37,604 nt of DNA from positions 1 through 37,604 of the forward strand of contig JAITDJ010000161.1 in NCBI GenBank assembly GCA_031282635.1, written 5' to 3'. The notes under the pieces are model-generated. The model searched no databases and was not told the origin of the DNA. It worked only from the letters and a program-made list of their open reading frames with translations. Shown one piece after another: positions 31,193 through 37,604 of this stretch (positions are counted from its first letter, which is position 1; every line of letters starts with the position of its first letter). This DNA is from Clostridiales bacterium (GTDB lineage Bacteria > Bacillota > Clostridia > Lachnospirales > WQUN01). The position numbers were made by a program, and so were the translations under genes.

Positions 31193-34192
31193 ATGTTTAT
31201 CGCTGATTTTCATATTCATTCGAGATATTCCCGCGCCACCAGCAAGGATTTAACGCCTGAAACTCTGGCTTTCTGGGGACAACGGAAAGGGCTGGGGCTG
31301 ATTGGTACGGGCGATTTTACCCACGCCGCGTGGCGCGCAGAAATATCAGAAAAACTGGCGCCCGCCGAAGAGGGGCTGTACAGGCTGAAAGACCCGTCTG
31401 ATAATGGAACGCGCTTTATTATAACGGGTGAAATCAGTTCCATTTATAAAAAGAACGGCAAGATGCGAAAAGTCCATAACCTGATTATACTGCCCGGGCT
31501 TGAAGCGGCGGACAAGCTGTCAAAAAAATTGGAAACCATCGGGAACCTGCATTCCGACGGACGTCCTATTCTGGGGCTGGATAGCCGCGATTTGCTTGAA
31601 ATCACCCTGGACGCCTGCCCAAACGCCATATTCATCCCCGCGCATATCTGGACTCCGCATTTTTCGCTGTTCGGGGCGTACTCGGGCTTTAACGCCATAG
31701 AGGAGTGCTTTGAAGATCTGACTGGCTGTATACACGCGCTGGAAACAGGTTTATCATCGGATATTCCCATGAACGGGCGGCTGTCAACGCTGGATAAGTA
31801 TGTGCTGGTATCAAATTCCGACGCTCATTCGCCGGCTAACCTGGCGCGCGAGGCCAATGTGCTTGATGCTGATATGTCATACACGGCTGTAAAAACGGCT
31901 CTGTCCGGCGGGGAAGGATTTTACGGCACCTTGGAATTCTTTCCCGAACAGGGAAAGTATCATTTTGACGGACATAGAAACTGCGGAGTACGCCAACATC
32001 CGTCTGTTACCGCGGAAACAGGCGGCGTATGCCCCGTATGCGGTAAACAGGTAACAATCGGCGTGCTGAACCGCGTGGAACAGTTATCGGATCGGGCTGA
32101 AATAATCAACCGCCGCTATGAATACCTGGCGCCGCTGACAGATGTAATCCGGGCGTCTACGGGTCGCAGCGCGGCCTCTAAGGGGGGCCAGGCTGTTTAT
32201 AACAATATGCTGGCGCATATCGGGCCGGAACTGGATATTTTACGCATTGCCCCTTTGGAAGATATAAGGCGTTTCGGCGGCGAATTAATGGCCGAGGGAA
32301 TACGGCGTTTAAGGGCGGGAGAGGTGACCTTGGACGCCGGATATGACGGGGAATACGGCAAGGTTCATATCCTCAGCGAATCAGAGATTAGCGTGCTGTC
32401 GGGCCAAATCAGCCTGTCGCTCTCAGGGGATCGCACTGCCGGGGCTAAGAAGAAATCTTTGGATCAAACGGCGGCAAAACCCAAATCCAAGAAAGAGAAG
32501 GCCGGTACGGGCAAAGAACCCGCGCAAGCGCCGGACGCGTTTAACCAAGAGCAATCGCGAGCGGTGCAAAGCGAGCGGCGGGCCGTCATGGTCATAGCCG
32601 GTCCGGGCACGGGCAAGACCAGGACGCTGGCCGGGCACGCAGATTACTTGATAAATCAGATGGGCGTGCCGCCGGAGAACGTGGCGGCCGTAACATTCAC
32701 GAATAGAGCGGCGCGTGAGTTAAGCGAACGGCTGAAGCAGCCCCAAATAATTATTGGCACGTTCCATTCAATAGCTTTGCGGGAAATACGGTTGTATAAA
32801 GATGTTATCTTGCTGGATGAGGCGGCCGCGGCAGCCGTATTATCGGAGGCGCTGGAAGAGTCGGGCGTTAAAGTAAGCGGCGCGGAGGCGGCGCGGGAGA
32901 TTTCTCTGATAAAAAACGGAGCTAAACAGCCGAAAAACGAGGCGATAAATACGCTGTTAAAGGCGTATAACGCTAAGCTGGACTCTTACAATGCCCTGGA
33001 TTTTGACGGCGTTCTGCTTGCCGCGCTTGATTTGCCTCCGATAAAAGCGGAATATTTGCTGGTAGACGAATTTCAGGATATAAACCCTGTTCAGTATGAA
33101 CTCATCCGTCATTGGTCGGTCAAACATTTGTTTGCTATCGGGGATCCGCAGCAGAGTATATATGGTTTCAGAGGCTCGGATCCCGCCGGCGCGGCTTGGT
33201 TCAAAAGGGATTTTCCGGATGCGGAAAACGTGTTCTTGCGGCTTAATTATCGTTCTGTTCCCGCTGTGGTGTCCTGCGCCAACTGGCTGTTAGCCCAGCA
33301 AAACGGGCTGGAGCCGATTCAAAAGGCGGGCCTTCGGGTAAAATTTTTACATTTTCAAGGTTCGTTCGCGGAATCGGTATTTATCGCCAAGGAAATAAAC
33401 CGGATGGTAGGCGGTTTGGATATGACGGACAGCTGGACGGATAATAATGTCCGAGCGTTCTCGGATATCGCCGTACTTTACCGGACGCACAGACAGGCGG
33501 AATTGATAGGAGACTGCCTGACTAAAGAAGGCATACCATTTATGGTTACAGGCCGCGGCAGGTTCCTTACGGCCCCAATGCCCGCGAAGGCGCTGGCATT
33601 TTTCCAATTTATGATAAACCCCGATAACGCTGTCGCTAAACTGACATGTTTGTCTGTAACGGACAAAACGCGGCTGCCAATGCTTATGGAAAAATACCGG
33701 CCGCTGCTGGACTCGACGCCGCCCGCTCAACTGCTGGAGGAATGGCTGAAGGATGTTTCTTTAGAGGCTGATCCTCAAATGGGCTATCTTATCGGCATGG
33801 CTCTTACGCATACACGCCTGAAAGACTTTTTAAACGCCGCGCTCCTGGGGAGCGAAGGCGATGTTTCACGCGTTAACGGAAAAAGCTATTCCGGCGGGGC
33901 GGTTACACTCTCCACTATTCATGCGGCCAAGGGGCTGGAGTATCCGGCGGTTTTTGTATGCGGCGCGGTAAACGGGCTCATTCCGCAGAAAAACAGCTCG
34001 GATATAACGGAGGAGAAGAGACTGCTGTACGTGGGAGTAACCCGCGCGCGAGAAGAACTGATTATAACGGCCGGAGGGGAAATTTCAGAATTTCTGAAGG
34101 GTATTGAAAAGGAGAAATTTGTGGATAATAGGATAAATGGACAAAAAGCGGATAGAACCGGGGATACTTACGTGCAGACAAGTTTGCTGTAA
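31193..34192 (+). CDS. Fusion of EndoQ (PHP endonuclease) and UvrD-like helicase
   Basis: A 999-residue two-enzyme protein. Residues 1-400 are EndoQ: PHP metal motifs FHIHSRYS, GTGDFTH, GEISSIY, PAHIWTPHFSLFG and SNSDAHSP, then a zinc finger with Cys264, Cys280 and Cys283. EndoQ nicks DNA 5' of deoxyuridine, hypoxanthine, xanthine and abasic sites. A Lys-rich linker spans about 412-448. From about 450 a compact superfamily 1 helicase follows: Walker A AGPGTGKTRT (about 468), VTFTNRAARELSERL, Walker B LLVDEFQDINP, GDPQQSIYGFRGSD, LNYRS, STIHAAKGLEYPAVFV and RLLYVGVTRAREEL. All motifs are intact. A nick made next to a lesion would be opened directly by the fused helicase. It follows lhr by 12 bases, so the two are one operon. 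Confidence 0.93.
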   Translation: MFIADFHIHSRYSRATSKDLTPETLAFWGQRKGLGLIGTGDFTHAAWRAEISEKLAPAEEGLYRLKDPSDNGTRFIITGEISSIYKKNGKMRKVHNLIILPGLEAADKLSKKLETIGNLHSDGRPILGLDSRDLLEITLDACPNAIFIPAHIWTPHFSLFGAYSGFNAIEECFEDLTGCIHALETGLSSDIPMNGRLSTLDKYVLVSNSDAHSPANLAREANVLDADMSYTAVKTALSGGEGFYGTLEFFPEQGKYHFDGHRNCGVRQHPSVTAETGGVCPVCGKQVTIGVLNRVEQLSDRAEIINRRYEYLAPLTDVIRASTGRSAASKGGQAVYNNMLAHIGPELDILRIAPLEDIRRFGGELMAEGIRRLRAGEVTLDAGYDGEYGKVHILSESEISVLSGQISLSLSGDRTAGAKKKSLDQTAAKPKSKKEKAGTGKEPAQAPDAFNQEQSRAVQSERRAVMVIAGPGTGKTRTLAGHADYLINQMGVPPENVAAVTFTNRAARELSERLKQPQIIIGTFHSIALREIRLYKDVILLDEAAAAAVLSEALEESGVKVSGAEAAREISLIKNGAKQPKNEAINTLLKAYNAKLDSYNALDFDGVLLAALDLPPIKAEYLLVDEFQDINPVQYELIRHWSVKHLFAIGDPQQSIYGFRGSDPAGAAWFKRDFPDAENVFLRLNYRSVPAVVSCANWLLAQQNGLEPIQKAGLRVKFLHFQGSFAESVFIAKEINRMVGGLDMTDSWTDNNVRAFSDIAVLYRTHRQAELIGDCLTKEGIPFMVTGRGRFLTAPMPAKALAFFQFMINPDNAVAKLTCLSVTDKTRLPMLMEKYRPLLDSTPPAQLLEEWLKDVSLEADPQMGYLIGMALTHTRLKDFLNAALLGSEGDVSRVNGKSYSGGAVTLSTIHAAKGLEYPAVFVCGAVNGLIPQKNSSDITEEKRLLYVGVTRAREELIITAGGEISEFLKGIEKEKFVDNRINGQKADRTGDTYVQTSLL

Positions 34193-34204
34193 AATTTTGA
34201 ATTC

Positions 34205-34232
34205 TTTACACTGTGACGAATTACTGTATAAT
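34205..34232 (+). promoter_or_regulatory. Promoter of the peptide exporter operon
   Basis: TTTACA (34205-34210) and consensus TATAAT (34227-34232) with a 16-base spacer, about 30 bases before the exporter start. Confidence 0.75.
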
Positions 34233-34250
34233 ATGTATTAAATACATATT
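34230..34250. promoter_or_regulatory. Perfect 21-bp palindrome at the exporter transcription start
   Basis: Two 10-base arms, AATATGTATT (34230-34239) and AATACATATT (34241-34250), are exact reverse complements around a single central A. The left arm overlaps the -10 box and the palindrome covers the expected start of transcription. That is the classic place for a repressor operator. No regulator gene is adjacent. Confidence 0.75.
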
Positions 34251-34264
34251 TATTAGGGGCTGCC

Positions 34265-36454
34265 ATGTTTAAACGACAGTATATTTGTATTAAGCAGCAT
34301 GATATTTCCGACTGTGCCGTGGCCTGCATAGCGTCCATATCCAAATATTATAAATTGAATCTGCCGTATTCGCAGATACGTGAGAAAGCCGGGACAGATA
34401 AAGAAGGCACCACTGTGTTCGGAACAGTGAAAGCCCTCACAGAGCTTGGCTTTACCGCGAAAGGCGTTAAGGGAGATCAAAAGGCTTTTTTTTCAAAATT
34501 TATGCTGCCATGCATCGCGCATGTCATTACAGACAATCTTTTACATTTCATGGTTATTTACAAGATCCAGCGCGATAAAATTATTGTCGCCGATCCCGCC
34601 AAAGGGATAGTAACATATACCCCTAAACGTTTTTTCAAGATCTGGACAGGCATCTTAATTGTGCTTGCCCCGAATCAATCCTTTCAGAAGGGTTCCGCCT
34701 CGCAGACGACAATCGGGAAGTTTTTTTCCCTGTTAGTGCCGCAGTGGAGGCTGCTTTCAGGCATATTTTTTGTATCTATGATCCTGACGGCCTTAGGTAT
34801 TCTATCCTCGTTTTATTTTAAACTGATGATGGACGAGATCCTGCCCAACCAATTGGAGAAGACGCTGCTGTATATTTCCATAGGGGTTATCGCGCTGCAC
34901 TTATTTAAAGAGGCGCTGAATTTTTTCCGTTCCTATCTGTTGGCTTTTTTAGGGCAGCGATTGGATATTAACCTGATTTTCGCTTATTACAGGCATGTTA
35001 TTAACTTACCGGTATCGTTTTTCGGCTCCAGGCGTATAGGGGAAATCGTTTCACGTTTCACGGACGCGGACAGGGTGCGCGAGGCTATATCGTCCGCCGC
35101 GCTCACCATAATGATTGACACGCTGATGGCTGTTGGCGGCGGGATAATGCTCTTTAACGAAAGCCGGTTTTTATTCGGAATAACCGTAGTAATAGTCATC
35201 TTGGACGCGATTGTTATCTTTCTGTTCAATAAGCCTTTGAAAAAAATTAATGAAACCACTATGGAGAATAATGCTCAGCTCTCTTCATATATGATAGAAT
35301 CGCTTAACGGAATGGAGTTAATCAAGTCCTACAACGCGGAAGATATGGCGGAATATAAAACGGAAAGCCTGTTTGTCAGACTGTTGAAAAGTGTATTTAA
35401 AAACAGGCTGATGAATAATATTCAAGGCAGCCTGGGATCATTGATCAGCGGTATCGGAGGGGTTATAATTCTATGGGCCGGCGCTGACAGCGTGCTGAAA
35501 GGGCAGCTCACCATTGGGGAAATGCTGACGTTTAACGCGTTATTATCATATTTTGTTAATCCCATACAAAATCTGATAAATTTGCAGCCTCAGATGCAAA
35601 CCGCAATCGTCGCGGCGGATCGCCTGGGCGAAATACTGGATCTGGCCGCTGAAGATAAGCAAGGCGGCGTCAATAAACTCAGGCCCAGTCTTAAAGGCGA
35701 TATTCAGGTTAAGAACATCACTTTCCGTTACGGTGGAAGGGCGCCTGTGCTGAATGACATCAGCCTGTTCATACCAAAATCATATAAAGTGGCGTTGGTA
35801 GGTGAAAGCGGTTCCGGCAAGACGTCGCTGGCGAAACTGTTTATGCGGTTTTATTCGATGGAAAAAGGCGAGATTATTATTAACGGCTGCAATATTAACG
35901 ATGTGGATATAAATCATTTAAGGCGGCGGATCGCGTATATTTCGCAGAATGTATTTTTATTCAGCGGTTCAATACTCGACAATATGCGCTATGTTTCGGA
36001 AGACGCCGGCATGGAGGAGATTATAGAGGCGTGCAAAATGGCGCAGGCGCACGATTTTATCAGCCAGCTGCCGCTGCGCTATGAAACGTTTCTTGAGGAA
36101 AACGGCGGCAACCTGTCTGGCGGGCAGCGCCAAAGGCTCTCCATCGCCCAGGCGATTTTAAAAAACCCCGATATTATAATAATGGATGAAGCCACCAGTA
36201 ATTTGGACTCCATTACCGAAAGGGCCATAGAGAAAATCATTTACGAGCATACGGGCGATGTCGCCGTGCTGATGATTGCGCATCGCCTTTCGACCATAAT
36301 GCGCTGCGACTATATCTATGTAATGGACAAGGGCTCGTTGGTGGAAGCCGGCAGGCATAACGATTTAATGGCCAGGCGCGGTTTTTACTTTAATCTTTGG
36401 AAAGATCAAATCCCTGTGGGGGCTGAGGCGATTTATGAACGGAACGCTCATTGA
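34265..36454 (+). CDS. Peptidase-containing (C39) ABC exporter for a leader peptide
   Basis: A complete 729-residue exporter. An N-terminal C39 peptidase (about 1-140) has Cys17 (KQHDISDCAVAC), His94 (LLHFMVIYK) and Asp110 (IIVADPAKG), which cut precursor peptides after a double-glycine leader. Six transmembrane helices follow (about 150-450), then an ATPase domain with GESGSGKTS, YISQNVFLFSG, NLSGGQRQRLSIA, IIIMDEATSNLD and MIAHRLST. It cleaves and secretes a bacteriocin or signalling peptide. ATG 34265 follows AGGGG. The stop overlaps the next gene by 20 bases. No precursor with a GG leader is visible between the promoter and this gene; it may lie beyond the window's right edge. Confidence 0.95.
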   Translation: MFKRQYICIKQHDISDCAVACIASISKYYKLNLPYSQIREKAGTDKEGTTVFGTVKALTELGFTAKGVKGDQKAFFSKFMLPCIAHVITDNLLHFMVIYKIQRDKIIVADPAKGIVTYTPKRFFKIWTGILIVLAPNQSFQKGSASQTTIGKFFSLLVPQWRLLSGIFFVSMILTALGILSSFYFKLMMDEILPNQLEKTLLYISIGVIALHLFKEALNFFRSYLLAFLGQRLDINLIFAYYRHVINLPVSFFGSRRIGEIVSRFTDADRVREAISSAALTIMIDTLMAVGGGIMLFNESRFLFGITVVIVILDAIVIFLFNKPLKKINETTMENNAQLSSYMIESLNGMELIKSYNAEDMAEYKTESLFVRLLKSVFKNRLMNNIQGSLGSLISGIGGVIILWAGADSVLKGQLTIGEMLTFNALLSYFVNPIQNLINLQPQMQTAIVAADRLGEILDLAAEDKQGGVNKLRPSLKGDIQVKNITFRYGGRAPVLNDISLFIPKSYKVALVGESGSGKTSLAKLFMRFYSMEKGEIIINGCNINDVDINHLRRRIAYISQNVFLFSGSILDNMRYVSEDAGMEEIIEACKMAQAHDFISQLPLRYETFLEENGGNLSGGQRQRLSIAQAILKNPDIIIMDEATSNLDSITERAIEKIIYEHTGDVAVLMIAHRLSTIMRCDYIYVMDKGSLVEAGRHNDLMARRGFYFNLWKDQIPVGAEAIYERNAH

Positions 36455-37604
36455 CATTAACGACCTATCCGATTCTAAAGAAATGCTGCTTATGAGGCCT
36501 AACCGACTACTAATCATTTTTACGTGCATCATAACATCTTTGCTGGCGATAGCGATCATTTGGATGGCTGTCGGCAAGCTCGACGTTTATGTTACCGCCG
36601 GCGGCCTGGTTCGCGCAAATGAGGATGCCAGCGTGGTACGTGTTATTAACGGGGGCAAAATATTGAATGTAAATGTGTCGGAAGGCCAATACGTATATAA
36701 AGGCGACACACTATTCGGGTTTGACTGTCAGTCATTATACATACAGCGGGAAACCAACAACCGGGATATTGAATCGCTTAAAACGGATATTGATATGCTG
36801 AAGCTTTATCGTGAAAGCATAGGCGCGCTGGAAAATCGTCTTGACAGCGTCGATACGGATAAAGGGCGGGCTTACAGCCTGAAAGTCCAAAGCTTTCTGC
36901 TTGAGCGCGAAACCGCCTTAACCCAAGTCTCCGAGAGTGAAAAAGACATGGAGCTTCAAAGGAAGAGCGCGGAGCTTAAACTAAAAAACGCGCGTGACAG
37001 CTTAGTCAGGCTTCAGTCAGAGCAGGTATGGCTTCAGCGTTACAAGCTGTCCACAGAAAACGGACAGGACATGATCAGCCTGGAAAACGGCGATAACGCT
37101 TTGAAGAGCAATTATGTCTCAATGTATCAGAAATACGCGGTAGGTTTGGATGCGCTGGAAAAGGATAAAGATTTGGCGCAGGAAAATCTGCGCAAAATTA
37201 CAGCTTTGTATGAAATGGGCGAGGCAGCCCAGAAAGATCTGGAAGACGCCCGGAACACGATGAGTGCCGCCGACAGCAAAATTAAATCATACCGCCAGGC
37301 GGAATTGGCTGCCGCTGACGCGCAAATCGCCGCGATGGACGTTAATATTAGTGACGCGAAAAAGTCTATCGGCGCGTATGAACAGGATCTCAGTTTGTTT
37401 TCAGAAACCAAAGTCTCCCCGCTGATGCAGGTGGAGCAAGCGCAAATTAGCCTGATGTCTCAAATAGACAGCCAGATACAGCAGACTCTGGACGATATTG
37501 ATAAACTCTCGGCAGGTATTGCGGCGCTTGACGCGCAGATTAATGATTCCCAGGCAGTGGCGCCGATAGAAGGCACGCTGAACCTGAATACCGAGATAAC
37601 CGAG
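36435..37604 (+). CDS. HlyD-type secretion accessory protein (continues past window end)
   Basis: The frame from ATG 36435 stays open for 390 codons to the window edge. A cytoplasmic N-terminus (about 25 residues) precedes one transmembrane helix (LLIIFTCIITSLLAIAIIWM). Half of a biotinyl-lipoyl domain follows (VVRVINGGKILNVNVSEGQY, then KGDTLFGFD), and then a long coiled coil of about 230 residues (about 95-350) rich in Lys, Glu, Gln and Ala. The second lipoyl half starts near VAPIEGTL. This is the membrane-fusion partner of bacteriocin-type ABC exporters. It overlaps the exporter gene, so the two are made together. The C-terminus is missing from this window. Confidence 0.93.
   Translation, partial: MNGTLIDINDLSDSKEMLLMRPNRLLIIFTCIITSLLAIAIIWMAVGKLDVYVTAGGLVRANEDASVVRVINGGKILNVNVSEGQYVYKGDTLFGFDCQSLYIQRETNNRDIESLKTDIDMLKLYRESIGALENRLDSVDTDKGRAYSLKVQSFLLERETALTQVSESEKDMELQRKSAELKLKNARDSLVRLQSEQVWLQRYKLSTENGQDMISLENGDNALKSNYVSMYQKYAVGLDALEKDKDLAQENLRKITALYEMGEAAQKDLEDARNTMSAADSKIKSYRQAELAAADAQIAAMDVNISDAKKSIGAYEQDLSLFSETKVSPLMQVEQAQISLMSQIDSQIQQTLDDIDKLSAGIAALDAQINDSQAVAPIEGTLNLNTEITE

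Noticed and set aside
1-37604. CRISPR arrays, tRNA or rRNA genes, integrases and transposases
   Set aside because: No regularly spaced repeats, no tRNA-like cloverleaf sequence and no recombinase motif were seen in reading the window; the damaged genes show deletions without an attached mobile element.

Overview
The window looks like a chromosomal segment of an anaerobic, flagellated, Gram-positive Clostridia-type bacterium. Supporting signs are a class B sortase with a cell-wall substrate, MotA/MotB, a YvyF-like flagellar-operon protein, a glycyl radical enzyme with its [4Fe-4S] activase, strong GGAGG ribosome binding sites and sigma-A type promoters. I cannot place it more precisely from sequence alone. 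I saw no rRNA, tRNA, CRISPR array or complete insertion sequence.

Layout. 1-2846: an unidentified AT-rich gene fragment, then two adjacent ABC-exporter half genes. The first lacks its 5' part; the second has an internal out-of-frame deletion that removes the signature/Walker B region. 2936-3542: a RelB/DinJ-YafQ type toxin-antitoxin locus with a clear promoter and operator; the toxin's 5' end is frameshifted. 3905-12300: a seven-gene, one-direction operon with three Gfo/Idh/MocA dehydrogenases, a glycyl radical enzyme (GRE), its activating enzyme and two xylose-isomerase-like TIM-barrel proteins. This is the strongest candidate for an undescribed pathway. 12358-14356: class B sortase diverging from a single-pass surface protein that ends in an NPVTG sorting signal. 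14409-16884: carA, cobU-like, rseC-like and C_GCAxxG_C_C genes. 16985-19066 (minus strand): a ribose-type (CUT2) sugar ABC importer operon reduced to fragments. 19211-22343: trpS, queT, a yvyF-like gene and an unknown membrane-anchored protein. 22542-22694: an ECF/CbiO-type ATPase fragment. 22698-26981 (minus strand): O-acetylhomoserine sulfhydrylase, a copper-amine-oxidase-like-domain secreted protein, motB and motA. 27104-34192: a two-gene DNA-repair operon, a full-length Lhr helicase followed by an EndoQ-UvrD fusion. 34265-37604: a peptidase-containing (C39) ABC exporter and its HlyD-type partner, which runs off the window; a perfect 21-bp palindrome overlaps their promoter.

How the genes work together. 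The GRE operon probably oxidises a sugar, cyclitol or glycoside (the dehydrogenases), isomerises or cleaves the keto intermediate (the TIM barrels), and makes or breaks a C-C, C-O or C-N bond by radical chemistry (the GRE). The Lhr/EndoQ-UvrD pair fits repair of deaminated or abasic DNA. A second theme is transporter decay: four ABC-transporter remnants at three separate places carry deletions, while the neighbouring metabolic and housekeeping genes look intact. This suggests recent loss of uptake and export functions, or collapsed assembly at conserved ABC motifs.
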